From an uncultured Lachnospiraceae bacterium (GTDB taxonomy: Bacteria; Bacillota; Clostridia; Lachnospirales; Lachnospiraceae), in NCBI GenBank assembly GCA_902779445.1, contig CACZBM010000007.1:1-64000 (forward strand): 64,000 bases of DNA, read 5' to 3'. The notes below the pieces were generated by a model. That model was not told the origin of the DNA, searched no databases, and was given only the letters and a program-made list of their open reading frames with translations. Position numbers and translations under genes: made by a program. Below are positions 17,089 through 26,295 of this stretch, in pieces. How positions within the stretch are numbered: position 1 is the stretch's first letter; every line of letters starts with the position of its first letter.

Positions 17089-17861
17089 GATGCGTCCCCG
17101 ATCCGGAAAAATGATCTCATGATGTTTTTAAATTCCAGCGGCTTTTCCAGAAAAGAATAATGACCTGCTCCTTCAAATACGACAAGTCCGGCATTCGGTA
17201 TCTTTTCTTCCATTATCCTGGCATCCCTCAAAGGAGTCGCAGTATCCTTGTCTCCCCATATAAGCAGAGTATCCTGTTTGATAAGAGGGAGAAGATCCGT
17301 CAGATCCTCATTAACAGCCTTTACAAGGCACTGCCTCATTACGGGAGTCGCATTTCTGTAATCAGCTGATCCCTGTCTGCTTCTCCAGTCATCCACAAGC
17401 TCCGGAAAAAGTGCATAAAAAAGCTTTGTGTCGAAGAGCTTCTTTATCATCTTATACTGCTTTATCTTCATCTTCTGGGTGAAAGTCCTGACCGGGAGTA
17501 CACCTGCGCTGTCTATAAGTACTATCCTGTCGATGGTAAAGGGAAGGTTCTCTCTCGCAGCAAGTTTGATGATTATCCGTCCTCCGTAGGAATGTCCGAT
17601 AAGGGTTGCTTTATTTATTTCCAGCTTGCGTACAAGTTCACAAAAAAAATCAGCGTAGCCGTCCACGTCCCACGGTTCTTCCGGCTCATCACTTCGCCCG
17701 AATCCCGGCAGGTCAAACTGAACCACCCTGTATCTTATCTTTAATGTATCAGCCAGGGAATCGTAAACACTTAATCCTGTTCCCCATCCCTGAAGGATGA
17801 TAACCGTATCATCACCCTCGCCGCTGATCCTGACATTTATATTTAGGCCATTGATCTCCAT
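17085..17861 (-). CDS. Alpha/beta hydrolase
   Basis: About 258 residues from the ATG at 17861, with a GGAG site 11 bases before it; a TTG at 17879 in the same frame is less likely. Alpha/beta-hydrolase fold with oxyanion region ILQGWGTG, nucleophile elbow GHSYGG (Ser ~99), acid GDKDTATP and catalytic histidine GAGHYSFLEKP. No signal peptide, so cytoplasmic. Overlaps the Mur ligase start by 4 bp and is the first gene of the hydrolase-Mur ligase-ddl set. Substrate unknown; an esterase or amidase acting on a cell-wall intermediate is a guess from context. Confidence 0.85.
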   Translation of the reverse strand: MEINGLNINVRISGEGDDTVIILQGWGTGLSVYDSLADTLKIRYRVVQFDLPGFGRSDEPEEPWDVDGYADFFCELVRKLEINKATLIGHSYGGRIIIKLAARENLPFTIDRIVLIDSAGVLPVRTFTQKMKIKQYKMIKKLFDTKLFYALFPELVDDWRSRQGSADYRNATPVMRQCLVKAVNEDLTDLLPLIKQDTLLIWGDKDTATPLRDARIMEEKIPNAGLVVFEGAGHYSFLEKPLEFKNIMRSFFRIGDAS

Positions 17862-17901
17862 ACAAATAAACGACTCCAAAAGTCACGAAACATTCGGTGA
17901 T

Positions 17902-17931
17902 ATTATAGTAAATAACGTGCGCTATCTGCAA
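17902..17931 (-). promoter_or_regulatory. Promoter of hydrolase-Mur ligase-ddl operon
   Basis: Minus-strand TATAAT (17902-17907) with TTGCAG (17926-17931) 18 bp upstream, 41 bp before the ATG at 17861. It is back to back with the plus-strand promoter of the secreted-protein gene. Confidence 0.45.
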
Positions 17932-17951
17932 GTTATGGTTACTTTTTTCTA

Positions 17952-17980
17952 TTGACGGTCACTATGTCTCAAGTTATCCT
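17952..17980 (+). promoter_or_regulatory. Promoter abutting the start codon (possible leaderless mRNA)
   Basis: TTGACG (17952-17957), a 17-bp spacer and TATCCT (17975-17980) place the transcription start at about 17987-17988, which is the ATG of the downstream gene. No Shine-Dalgarno sequence lies before that ATG. Confidence 0.5.
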
Positions 17981-17987
17981 TTTTACC

Positions 17988-18521
17988 ATGAAAACGATCG
18001 CAAAAAAAGCAGCAGTCTTTATTCTCGTGCTGATACTGATGGTCCTTCAGTCCACAACTGTTTTTGCCGTGGAGAAGAAAAAAATATACAAGATCCCCGA
18101 ATACAATGGATTTAAATCCTATGAGCGCGGTATCCTGGAAAACGGCAAAACCATATTTCATAAAGGCACGAAACAGTTTGAACTGCAGAAAAGAGCAAAG
18201 ACCCGAAACGGTTTCAGGAAGGTAAAAGGACGGTATCTGGTAGCCATCGGTTCACGTTTTACAAAGAATATCGGACAATATGTGACACTCATCCTGGAGA
18301 ACGGATATAAGATACCCTGCATAGTGGGGGATCAGAAAGCAGATCAGGACACGGATGCCAGCCACACTTTCACCGAAAACGAATGCTGTTCGGAGTTCAT
18401 TGTGGATATGCGCACCCTTGATGAAGATATAAAGGAAAAAGGAGATGTTTCCAATTTCAGAAAAGCCTGGGACTCACCTGTTTCCGCAATAATAGTATAT
18501 GAAAAGAACGTCTTTGACTGA
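17988..18521 (+). CDS. Secreted protein with possible double-psi beta-barrel-like domain
   Basis: 177 residues from the ATG at 17988. Signal peptide MKTIAKKAAVFILVLILMVL then QSTTVFA with cleavage after FA. The mature part has a basic stretch (FELQKRAKTRNGFRK) followed by YLVAIGSRFTKNIGQYVTLILENGYKIPCIVGDQKADQDTD, ECCSEFIVDM and a C-terminal GDVSNF...SAIIVYE. This looks like a small beta-barrel such as those in cell-wall-active or tail-associated proteins, but no catalytic residues are certain. An earlier in-frame TTG/ATG exists (17952/17964) but would spoil the signal peptide. Divergent from the Mur ligase operon. Confidence 0.75.
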   Translation: MKTIAKKAAVFILVLILMVLQSTTVFAVEKKKIYKIPEYNGFKSYERGILENGKTIFHKGTKQFELQKRAKTRNGFRKVKGRYLVAIGSRFTKNIGQYVTLILENGYKIPCIVGDQKADQDTDASHTFTENECCSEFIVDMRTLDEDIKEKGDVSNFRKAWDSPVSAIIVYEKNVFD

Positions 18522-18545
18522 AACAATAGTTTCAGTCAATTTATT
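18516..18545 (+). terminator. Intrinsic terminator overlapping the stop codon
   Basis: A 9-bp perfect stem GACTGAAAC (18516-18524) / GTTTCAGTC (18529-18537) with loop AATA, followed by AATTTATTT. The stop codon TGA is inside the left arm. It also separates the convergent receiver-protein gene ending at 18541. Confidence 0.75.
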
Positions 18546-19383
18546 TCATCATTCCTTTTCTTGTCTCGAAATAATGGCTTATCTGTTCCAGGAGTTTTTC
18601 TCTCCCGGCAGTTTTCAGGATATATCCGTCAGGCTTTAATCTCAGCACCTTGGTGATACTCTGTTTATCGCCCTTACCCGTAAGGAAGATTACAGGTATA
18701 TTGGATGTGGACATTTCACTCCTTATCATTTCCAGTACCTGCGGTCCTGTCGTAACCGGCATCTCATAATCCAAAAGGATAAGGTCCGGTGTATTCTTTG
18801 CAATATAAGTGATCGCCTGCATTCCCGAAGACACAATGGTGACCTTGTATTTGGAGGAGAGCCACTCTTTCACCATTTTTAAGAAAGCGGGATCATCATC
18901 AACTAGAAGGATATTCTTCTTTTTAAAGTCGTCGGTATTCTTCTCGGCAGCATTATTCATTACCTCCACCATATGCTTGATATCAAGCGGTCTGGGGAAG
19001 ACATTGTCCCAGTGTTCTTCTGAGATCACACGGCCGAGCATGCTAAGCTCAGCGTCGTCACCTATAACGTTGAGACTCTTCTCATGTTCGATTATCAGAT
19101 CCTTCAGGTATACCAGGGTATCTGTGACCGAGTCCAGGTAATCTCCAAGATAAAAGAGATACATGTCTGTCTCATCCACATGGAGCTTCAGTTCTTTGAT
19201 GTTAGGCGGACTGGTGGTCACCGTAAATCCGGCAGCTTTTAAATTTGAGCACACGGCATCCACCATAAACGTGGAGCCCTTACTTATCACCAGCACGCTT
19301 TTCCTGACCGGTACAAGCATATTCAATTGTTCGTCTAAGCTTTGTTCGTCAAAGCCCAGTCCATCATCCGTATCCCAAAACAT
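18541..19383 (-). CDS. Dual receiver-domain response regulator without output domain
   Basis: 280 residues. Residues ~28-150 look like a degenerate receiver or pseudo-receiver (VLVISKGSTFMVDAVCSNLKAAGF, missing the acidic pair and phospho-acceptor). Residues ~158-278 form a complete receiver: NILLVDDDP, LILLDYEMPVTTGP with the phospho-accepting Asp, PVIFLTGKGD and the ILKTAGREKL lysine. No DNA-binding or enzymatic output. Its start overlaps the hybrid kinase stop by 20 bp. It closely resembles the receiver protein at 30300-31070. Likely a phosphorelay endpoint or adaptor for the kinase and the pilus genes in the same operon. Confidence 0.85.
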   Translation of the reverse strand: MFWDTDDGLGFDEQSLDEQLNMLVPVRKSVLVISKGSTFMVDAVCSNLKAAGFTVTTSPPNIKELKLHVDETDMYLFYLGDYLDSVTDTLVYLKDLIIEHEKSLNVIGDDAELSMLGRVISEEHWDNVFPRPLDIKHMVEVMNNAAEKNTDDFKKKNILLVDDDPAFLKMVKEWLSSKYKVTIVSSGMQAITYIAKNTPDLILLDYEMPVTTGPQVLEMIRSEMSTSNIPVIFLTGKGDKQSITKVLRLKPDGYILKTAGREKLLEQISHYFETRKGMMK

Positions 19384-22300
19384 TGTTTATCTCATCCCAA
19401 TCTGCGTCTCTGAATGCTTTTTTAAGAGTTTCATATTTTTCTTTTTCGCTGTCGGGAATACGGTATTTATCCAGCATTCCCATAACCATCGACATACTGT
19501 CATAGTCAAACATCTGGGCGGTCTCCCTGATGGCGGAATAGGCTTCGTTGAGTTTGTCGGGTGTGATCTCCTCCTTATCCCCGTCATCTTCCTCATCAAG
19601 GCTGTAGTACTCTGTCACCGCTGCATCAAGTATGTCGGTAAGTTCTTTATATAATTTCAAAAGTTCCGGCGTATTCTCAGCTATATAAGGAATATCCTTT
19701 TCATTTCCCGCCTTTTCAAGTTTCTCCGCCAGATCCCCGAGGCTCTTTACTCCGATTATTCTGGAAGAACTCTTTAATGCATGAACCTTTGTAGTATAAT
19801 CCGGTATATTACCCTTTTCAAAGTACTTTTCTATTTTTTCCCGGTTATCCGGGGCGGAATCCAGATAGATCCTGACTGTCTCCATATAATACTCAGGAGA
19901 TCCGCAATTCTGTATCCCCATCTCCACATTGATCATTGGAGATTCTCTCATGATCTTCGGTACTTCACCGTCTTCAACCCAGTCCTCTTCTTCGACAAAG
20001 TCCTCTTCTTTATTAACCTTTTCTTCTGGAAGATAATGAAGAAGAGCGGACTCCAGTATCCCCGGATTGACCGGTTTTGATATATAGTCCTCAAATCCCA
20101 TATTGAGGTACATATCCCTGGAGTTTGTAAAGATATTGGCGGTAAGCGCTATAACCGGAGTATCCCGGTTCAGGTTTTCCTTATCCTTCCTGATCCTCTT
20201 AAAGGTCTGTACACCGTCCATCTCCGGCATACGGTGGTCCATAAGGATCAGATCATATTTATTCTTTAATGTGACTTCCAGGCACTCCCGTCCGCTGGTC
20301 ACTGTATCTATATGGATCTTCGTCCTTCTTAAAAGATTCCTTACGACAGTGAGGTTCATCTGCGTATCATCCACTACCAGAATGTTCGCATCCGGTGCCG
20401 TAAACCTGTCCTTATTCTTCTTTCTGGATTTTAGAAGTTCATCCCGGGCAGTCTCATAATCTCCTATTATATCGGAATCTACAACCCTCTGCACAATATC
20501 AAATGAAAAAGTGGATCCCTTACCGTACTCACTTTCCACATTGAGCCTGCTGCCCATAAGTCTCAGCAATTTCCCTGTGATAGGCAGCCCGAGGCCTGTT
20601 CCCGCTATTCCCTTTGTTTCCTTCTCACCCGATCTTTCATGTACGATAAAGAGCTTATTGATATTCTCTTTTTTGATCCCGAGGCCGGTATCCTTTACAC
20701 ACACGGAAAGAATGATACTGTTTTCCGGCTCAATTTCTTTTTCTATAGGATCACATTCCCTGCAGTTAAAGCTTACGCTGATACTTCCTTTCTCTGTATA
20801 CTTAACGGCATTGGAAAGAAGATTCAGGATCACCTGTCTGATCCTTACATCATCTCCATAGAGAACTCTCGGAAGGACCGGATCCACTTCCAGATTCAGT
20901 ACTATCCCCTTATCTGCCGCCGCTTTCTTCACGGTGCCTATAAGATCACTTATCAGTATGATAGTCTCATATTCACCGGGAACGATATTCAGTTTCCCGT
21001 CTTCTATCTTGGAAGAATCCAGAACATCATTTACTATTCCGAGAAGGCAGTTACCTGCACTCTTTACATCCTCTGCAAATCCCAGGACTTTCTCGTCGCT
21101 GCTTTCCCGGATGATCATCTCATCCATTCCGAGGATCGCATTCAGCTGTGTCCTTATCTCGTGGGACATATTTGCGAGGAACAGTGATTTATACTTGCTG
21201 GCCTTTTCTGCAGCTATCAGAGCGTTCTCAAGTTCCTGGGCAGAAGAATTAATAAAGGTGAGCAGTTTCTCGTATGTAGGTATCTTGCCTGTGGTATTCT
21301 GTCTATCGGGATGGAATTCTATCGTATCCTGAGGAGAATGGTCATCTCCCTCCTTTAAGCCCACGGCAATAAGAGCTGAATTAAATACTCCTCCGGCTCC
21401 GAGATACCTTAAGATCTCATATCCGCCGTAATAGAAGACCATATTTTCAAAATACCGCTGGAAGCTTTCCACTTCCTTTTTATTCTTATCTTTAAGGAAA
21501 AGGAACCGGTTAAAGCATACAGTCATAAAAACTGCTTCAGCATCAAATTCCTTCATCTCCTCTGACAATAGATCCGCTATCCTTAAAAGTTCCCCGGAAT
21601 ATGCAAAGGACAGCTTCAGGTCATCACCTCTGTCCAGATCTCCCGCGAAAAAGAGCTCCCCGTTTTCACCCGGCATAGCAGGAACACGTCCTATGATAGT
21701 ACCGTGTTTCTTTGCCACTATCGGAAATTCACAGATATTGTCAAGAAAGTACTCATCCGGCTCTACCTTAAGGTATTTCCTGTAAATATCCACCGCCGGT
21801 CTGCCGTCTATCTCGGTAACGCAGGTCCCGGAACCGGCCATTTTCTTTGCTCCCGTGACCTTCATCTTCTTACCGAAGGGCCGCCATCCCAGTACATACC
21901 TCGCCCTGACTTTCATGCTGTCTCCGCTTATCAGCACACAGACAAGACCATCATTTATTATTCCGTCACCTACGGAATGGTCGGGTTCATGGAATTCAAC
22001 CCCGCCCCCGGTATCAATGGGCGCTGATGTTGCTCCGTGTCCTCCGAAAAAAGCGGTATTCTTATTTTCCTTTGAAACCCGCTTTAATATGTTTGCAAAA
22101 TCATAACTGATACCGCAGGGGAATGTCATAACCGCTTTAACATTACCGGCTTCTGAAATCTTCCTCCCGATATCCTTTATGACATCTTCTTCCGGGATCT
22201 TATCGGCAGGATAGGTAAGGACCTGTACCTTCGATTCCCTGAAGAAACAGAATGAGACTGTCACGCCGCTCACGTTGAATGTATAGGTACTTGTGATAAC

Positions 22301-22501
22301 GGAGACTCCGGCAATATAGATCCCCGGAAGTTTCTCTCTGATGATATCCGTAAATTTAAGAACCTCTGCTTTCGTGACCTGATTTGTCAATAAAACAGCA
22401 AGTACCGATTCAGCCTGCCGGTACTCCTGTAATTCCGCTACGATACTCAGAGCGGAATTCAATTCTTTCTCATTACTGACAAAATAAGACCTTTGAAGCA
22501 T
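19364..22501 (-). CDS. FIST-domain hybrid histidine kinase (FIST-HisKA-HATPase-REC-HPt)
   Basis: 1045 residues, no membrane helix, so a cytoplasmic sensor. Residues ~1-380 match FIST-N and FIST-C sensory domains (FFGGHGATSAPI at ~151-162, VFYYGGYEILRYLGAGGVFNSALIAVG at ~355). Next a short helix and HisKA with SHEIRTQLNAILG (His 447; Q where Pro is usual), HATPase (NLLSNAVKYTEKG, VKDTGLGI, GTGLGLPI), a receiver (LVVDDTQMN, LILMDHRMPEMDG, ISKPV) and an HPt domain (KVHALKSSSRIIG), plus ~80 extra residues. FIST domains are thought to bind small ligands such as amino acids. It lies 28 bp behind pilT and overlaps the receiver gene, so it is probably co-transcribed with the pilus genes. Confidence 0.9.
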   Translation of the reverse strand: MLQRSYFVSNEKELNSALSIVAELQEYRQAESVLAVLLTNQVTKAEVLKFTDIIREKLPGIYIAGVSVITSTYTFNVSGVTVSFCFFRESKVQVLTYPADKIPEEDVIKDIGRKISEAGNVKAVMTFPCGISYDFANILKRVSKENKNTAFFGGHGATSAPIDTGGGVEFHEPDHSVGDGIINDGLVCVLISGDSMKVRARYVLGWRPFGKKMKVTGAKKMAGSGTCVTEIDGRPAVDIYRKYLKVEPDEYFLDNICEFPIVAKKHGTIIGRVPAMPGENGELFFAGDLDRGDDLKLSFAYSGELLRIADLLSEEMKEFDAEAVFMTVCFNRFLFLKDKNKKEVESFQRYFENMVFYYGGYEILRYLGAGGVFNSALIAVGLKEGDDHSPQDTIEFHPDRQNTTGKIPTYEKLLTFINSSAQELENALIAAEKASKYKSLFLANMSHEIRTQLNAILGMDEMIIRESSDEKVLGFAEDVKSAGNCLLGIVNDVLDSSKIEDGKLNIVPGEYETIILISDLIGTVKKAAADKGIVLNLEVDPVLPRVLYGDDVRIRQVILNLLSNAVKYTEKGSISVSFNCRECDPIEKEIEPENSIILSVCVKDTGLGIKKENINKLFIVHERSGEKETKGIAGTGLGLPITGKLLRLMGSRLNVESEYGKGSTFSFDIVQRVVDSDIIGDYETARDELLKSRKKNKDRFTAPDANILVVDDTQMNLTVVRNLLRRTKIHIDTVTSGRECLEVTLKNKYDLILMDHRMPEMDGVQTFKRIRKDKENLNRDTPVIALTANIFTNSRDMYLNMGFEDYISKPVNPGILESALLHYLPEEKVNKEEDFVEEEDWVEDGEVPKIMRESPMINVEMGIQNCGSPEYYMETVRIYLDSAPDNREKIEKYFEKGNIPDYTTKVHALKSSSRIIGVKSLGDLAEKLEKAGNEKDIPYIAENTPELLKLYKELTDILDAAVTEYYSLDEEDDGDKEEITPDKLNEAYSAIRETAQMFDYDSMSMVMGMLDKYRIPDSEKEKYETLKKAFRDADWDEINNVLGYG

Positions 22502-22529
22502 TCTTTACCCTCTTTAATGCACCGTAAGA

Positions 22530-23573
22530 TCACCTTTTCAGACGTTCCGGATGTACTGCAAATTTCTCTGCCGTTTCCCTGGAAATTATGCCGTTCTTTA
22601 GGAGTCTGCTTATACTCTCATCCATTGAGATCATATTCTCATCGGGACTTGAATAGATAACTCCATCTATCTGATGAACCTTGCCGTCCCTGATCATATT
22701 CCTTATAGCAGGAGTCATGGTCATTATCTCAAAGGCAGGGACAACTCCGCCGTTTACCGTAGGCAGGAGCTGCTGGGAAACAACAGCGTGTAATACTGAT
22801 GAAAGCTGCACCGTTACCTGCCTCTGTTGGTTAGCGGGGAATACATCTATGATCCTGTTTATGGTATTCGAAGCACCCATTGTATGCAGGGTTGAAAGCA
22901 ATAGATGCCCTGTCTCTGCAGCAGTCATGGCAACCGAAATGGTTTCAAAATCACGCATCTCACCAAGCAGTATAACATGGGGACACTGCCTCAATGCCGC
23001 CCTGAGTCCGGTAACGTAACTCACCGTATCCACTCCGATCTCCCTCTGGCTCACAATACTCTGCTCATGTCTGTGGAGATACTCTATGGGATCTTCCAGG
23101 GTTATGACATGTGATTCCCTTGTCTTATTTATGTGGTCTATTATGCAGGCAAGGGTAGAAGACTTACCGGATCCTGCAGGCCCCGTGATAAGTACCATAC
23201 CGTTTGACTGATTTCCAAGTTCCACAATGTTCTCCGGAATACTGTATTCAACGGGATCCGGAAGAGTAAAGGAAATAACCCTGAGTACCGCTGATGCCGT
23301 GCCTCTCTGCTTATAAGCGCTGACCCTGAATCGTGAAAGGCCCGGAACCGACAATGAGAAATCATCATCGCCACGTCCTACCAGCATTGTATATTCTCTC
23401 TCGGCAATGTCATAAATTTCCTTAATGCCTTCCTCTACTTCATCGGGAGTGAGGCTTTCACTGTCCTGTTTTACGATCACGCCGTTTTTATAGAATGAGA
23501 CCGGACGTCCCGGTATCAGAAATATATCCGATACCTTCCGACTAACTGCTTCCTTTAGAATTTCCTGTATCAT
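22530..23573 (-). CDS. pilT: PilT-type twitching motility / pilus retraction ATPase
   Basis: 347 residues, the usual length of PilT. Walker A GPAGSGKSS (~130), Asp box ITLEDPIEYLH, Walker B HVILLGEMRD, His box STLHTMGASNTINRIIDVFP, and the PilT-specific AIRNMIRDGKVHQID (~290-305). PilT hexamers depolymerise type IV pili in the cytoplasm. Good ribosome site AAAGGAGAGG. It is the only secretion ATPase in the locus: no PilB-type extension ATPase, prepilin peptidase or PilMNO is present. It sits 15 bp after the last pseudopilin-like gene. Confidence 0.9.
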   Translation of the reverse strand: MIQEILKEAVSRKVSDIFLIPGRPVSFYKNGVIVKQDSESLTPDEVEEGIKEIYDIAEREYTMLVGRGDDDFSLSVPGLSRFRVSAYKQRGTASAVLRVISFTLPDPVEYSIPENIVELGNQSNGMVLITGPAGSGKSSTLACIIDHINKTRESHVITLEDPIEYLHRHEQSIVSQREIGVDTVSYVTGLRAALRQCPHVILLGEMRDFETISVAMTAAETGHLLLSTLHTMGASNTINRIIDVFPANQQRQVTVQLSSVLHAVVSQQLLPTVNGGVVPAFEIMTMTPAIRNMIRDGKVHQIDGVIYSSPDENMISMDESISRLLKNGIISRETAEKFAVHPERLKR

Positions 23574-23588
23574 AATGCCTCTCCTTTA

Positions 23589-23987
23589 TCACTCCGGAGC
23601 CTGAGGTCCCACCGGTCCTCCTCCATTATTTCCATTGTTCTCCGGTGCCTCCCAGCTCGAACTGTCTGAAATGATCCACCCTGTTATCTCATAGCTCTTT
23701 CCATCCGCATCGGGACAGATCGTCACCTGCAGCTCCTCCATATTTGTTCCGAAAGGAAATGTGTATGTTGTCTCACTTCCGGGTATCTCCTCTAATGAAG
23801 AAAGCAGAATCTCCGCCTCATTACAGGCCTCGTAGTAATCCTTTGTCCTCTTTACCACGCCTTCGCTTTTCTCAAAACTGCTTCTTGCAGTGGAATAAGC
23901 TATTCCTGCAAAAGAAACCAGACAGAGGCTCATAAAGATCACTATCAGCATTGGCAGTCCTATACTTCTCGGTGTACCGTCTCCCAT
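23589..23987 (-). CDS. Pseudopilin-like membrane protein (proline/glycine-rich tail)
   Basis: 132 residues. Short polar start ending RSIG, then a hydrophobic helix LPMLIVIFMSLCLVSFAGIAY (residues ~11-31) as in type IV pilin-like proteins, but without the usual Glu at +5. A soluble domain follows, and the end is rich in Gly, Asn and Pro (APENNGNNGGGPVGPQAPE). One base separates it from the upstream pseudopilin-like gene. Probably a minor component of the pilus-like fibre; no specific family recognised. Confidence 0.7.
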   Translation of the reverse strand: MGDGTPRSIGLPMLIVIFMSLCLVSFAGIAYSTARSSFEKSEGVVKRTKDYYEACNEAEILLSSLEEIPGSETTYTFPFGTNMEELQVTICPDADGKSYEITGWIISDSSSWEAPENNGNNGGGPVGPQAPE

Positions 23988-23988
23988 A

Positions 23989-24417
23989 TTACCGATCTCC
24001 CTTTACTGCGTGCTTGATGCTGATCTCATACAGGGGTTCAGCAGTATCGGCCCGGTCTTCATTGTCAAGGCATGAAATATCGGCCGTTATCAGATTACCT
24101 TCCTTGCTCAGGATAAGTTCCATATTGTATCTGCCGTCGCCGTATTCCTTCTCATATTTTCCTTCTTCAGGATTTGAAAAACCATTCCCGGTAAGGATAT
24201 TCCGGATCTCTTCCGACCTATCCACGGATCTTATGATCTCTATCGCTGAATTCGACTGAGCAAGGGCCATATCTATTCCCGCCGCGTCCTTTGACATCTC
24301 ATAAGCCCGTCCAAAGACCGACATTGTAGCTGCCATAGTTAAACTGAAAAATACAAGCGCGAGGATGAGCTCCAGTAAAAGGAGGTTTCCGGCTGAAAGT
24401 CTCTGTCTCAGATTCAT
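23989..24417 (-). CDS. Pseudopilin-like protein
   Basis: 142 residues. NLRQRLSAGNLLLLELILALVFFSLTM resembles a prepilin leader: a basic leader, Gly10, then a hydrophobic helix with Glu, although Glu is at +6 if cleavage follows the glycine, so the site is atypical. The mature domain (~35-142) contains an acidic stretch with YGDGRYNMELILSKEG. Overlaps the upstream gene by 4 bp. Likely a minor pseudopilin built into the complex driven by PilC/PilT. Confidence 0.72.
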   Translation of the reverse strand: MNLRQRLSAGNLLLLELILALVFFSLTMAATMSVFGRAYEMSKDAAGIDMALAQSNSAIEIIRSVDRSEEIRNILTGNGFSNPEEGKYEKEYGDGRYNMELILSKEGNLITADISCLDNEDRADTAEPLYEISIKHAVKGDR

Positions 24418-24908
24418 TGACCCCCACCTCCTGACTGTACGGAGAGATAGGTGTCTCTCACATTTCCTTTAACGTCCGTAAATCTTAAATACATCAGTCT
24501 GCCGGAAATATTCTCCACGCTCAGATCATCCATTTCCAGAATGGGATTCCCGCTGTCCTCGCTGCATCCGTCGAGAAGGTCCTTTTCGGTAAAGAGTTCT
24601 CTTAAGTACCCGTCAGAAGTATAGATACAGGTAACGTAGTCCGTATCAACAACCCGGTCTTCAAGAATGACCGCTTCATGTCCACAGAAAACACCGGTAT
24701 CAATATCTCCATCCCGGTCATGGCTCCTCACCTTCTCTGTCATGTATGCAACCGCAGTCTCTGTTTCGAAGTCCTCGTTTGCATACCTGATGATACGCTG
24801 GTATATCTGAACCGATGCCAGCACTATACCCAATGCGGACAACGTAAATATCATGAATAACAGGATAGGAAAAATATCGCTTATCTTGCTTTTCTTCATA
24901 GCGTTCAT
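24414..24908 (-). CDS. DUF4860-like pilus-locus membrane protein
   Basis: 164 residues, one N-terminal helix (~12-36: IFPILLFMIFTLSALGIVLASVQIY) and an exported domain of ~125 residues. Contains FETETAVAYMTEKVRSHDRDGDI, a pattern I associate with the DUF4860 family of Clostridia type II/IV secretion loci. The C-terminus ends SGGGGQ. A second Met three codons in (24899) is an alternative start. Overlaps both neighbours by 4 bp. Function unknown; minor pseudopilin-like role inferred. Confidence 0.7.
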   Translation of the reverse strand: MNAMKKSKISDIFPILLFMIFTLSALGIVLASVQIYQRIIRYANEDFETETAVAYMTEKVRSHDRDGDIDTGVFCGHEAVILEDRVVDTDYVTCIYTSDGYLRELFTEKDLLDGCSEDSGNPILEMDDLSVENISGRLMYLRFTDVKGNVRDTYLSVQSGGGGQ

Positions 24909-25225
24909 CTTCCTTCCCTGATCACTGTCACCGTAATCTCCGGAGGGATCTTACTGCCTGTCACCCTGTAATCCACCTGAAAGAGCTCCTTGTCATATGT
25001 GAGCCCGTATACTCTCTCAATATAATCCAGAGTCTTCGGATATCTGCCCGTGGTGGCATAACAGTATGTCACATCCCTTTGGATGGCTTCGGTAAGGCTC
25101 TGTTTCTGTCTGCCTATATTACCCTTTGCGGTGTAATATACCGAGAAAAGAAAGATCGCCATTATAACAGCAAATATAACGAGTGTTACTGCTGTTTTTC
25201 TGCTATCGTCACGGTTAAAATTCAT
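24905..25225 (-). CDS. Small pseudopilin-like protein
   Basis: 106 residues with one N-terminal helix (~10-30: AVTLVIFAVIMAIFLFSVYYTA) and a compact exported domain. QSLTEAIQRDVTYCYATTGRYPKTLDYIERVYGL resembles the GspG/pilin alpha-spine region followed by the YP-TL motif of pseudopilins, though no classical leader peptide is visible. Overlaps pilC by 4 bp. Family assignment is by pattern and context. Confidence 0.68.
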   Translation of the reverse strand: MNFNRDDSRKTAVTLVIFAVIMAIFLFSVYYTAKGNIGRQKQSLTEAIQRDVTYCYATTGRYPKTLDYIERVYGLTYDKELFQVDYRVTGSKIPPEITVTVIREGR

Positions 25226-26259
25226 ATGGAATATACAATACTGAGAAGCGGGAACAATACGGAAATGAGTATCGCTCCGATTATCAGTGACAGTAAAACC
25301 ACAAGTACGGGTTCAATAGATCCGAGTGCACTGCTGATACTGGTATCTATTTTTTTCTGGCTCATGTCAGATATCTGCTCCATAACAGTATCCGCAGAAC
25401 CCGTACGGTTTCCGATGGTCATCATCCTGGCAGGAAGGCCGGAGAGGATACCTGACTTTTTAAGGGCATCGTCAAAAGAAGCTCCCTCCGTCAGTATTCT
25501 CTTGCATTCCATTACTTTTTTTGAATAATCCTTGTCCTCGATGATCTCATAGACCATATCTATTCCGAATTCAGGAGAAAAGCCCGATTTTAACGCTAAC
25601 GCCATCCCCCCGGTAAAACGGCTTGTGGAAATATCATCACGAAGTTTCCTGAAGAAACTGAACCTGTTTAAGAATGCGACTCCAGTCTTTCTGCCTCCCT
25701 CTGTACGCACACAGATAAATGCACCCAAAAGGATCAGAGCGAATAGGATAACGAATGCTACCGAATATTTTCTGATAAGATCCCCCGCATCGAAAAGAAA
25801 ACCTGCAAAGCCTGTCATTTCAGACCCCAACTGTCTGAAGACCTGCCTGAAAATGGGCATTACCTGAAGAAGGAGTACCAGTATGACTACCAGTATCATA
25901 ACTGCCATAACGATAGGATAAGTGACCGCCTGTTTAATGGACTGTCTGATATCCTCTTCTCTGGCATAGTGTTTTCTCAGGGCTTCCATAACATTGTCCA
26001 GTGTGCCTGTTTCTTCCCCGATCCTGGACATATTTACCATGTAGGCAGGAAACACCCCTGTGCTCTCCAACGCATTATAGAAATATCCGCCTTCCTCAAG
26101 CCTGGTCTTGATGTCCCTGTAAAGTTCCTTCTCTTCCTCAGTGGCTTCCGGATCATCTCCCATCATATACAGACCCTCTATTGTGGAGATTCCCGCCCTG
26201 ATTATCATGGACATCTGTCCGCAGAAATAGGACAGTTCGGTATTATCCAGCGTTTTCAT
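25222..26259 (-). CDS. pilC: PilC/GspF-type inner-membrane platform protein
   Basis: 345 residues with the duplicated GspF domain: first repeat ELSYFCGQMSMIIRAGISTIEGL...GTLDNVMEALRKHY, membrane helices at ~118-140 and ~165-190, second repeat FTGGMALALKSGFSPEFGIDMV...GSADTVMEQISDM and a last helix ~315-340. This is the assembly platform on which the pilus ATPase acts. Slightly short compared with the usual ~400. First gene of the operon, with a strong ribosome site (GGAGGAGGG). Confidence 0.9.
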   Translation of the reverse strand: MKTLDNTELSYFCGQMSMIIRAGISTIEGLYMMGDDPEATEEEKELYRDIKTRLEEGGYFYNALESTGVFPAYMVNMSRIGEETGTLDNVMEALRKHYAREEDIRQSIKQAVTYPIVMAVMILVVILVLLLQVMPIFRQVFRQLGSEMTGFAGFLFDAGDLIRKYSVAFVILFALILLGAFICVRTEGGRKTGVAFLNRFSFFRKLRDDISTSRFTGGMALALKSGFSPEFGIDMVYEIIEDKDYSKKVMECKRILTEGASFDDALKKSGILSGLPARMMTIGNRTGSADTVMEQISDMSQKKIDTSISSALGSIEPVLVVLLSLIIGAILISVLFPLLSIVYSI

Positions 26260-26295
26260 TGATAAGAGATACCCTCCTCCGATACTTATTCATTC

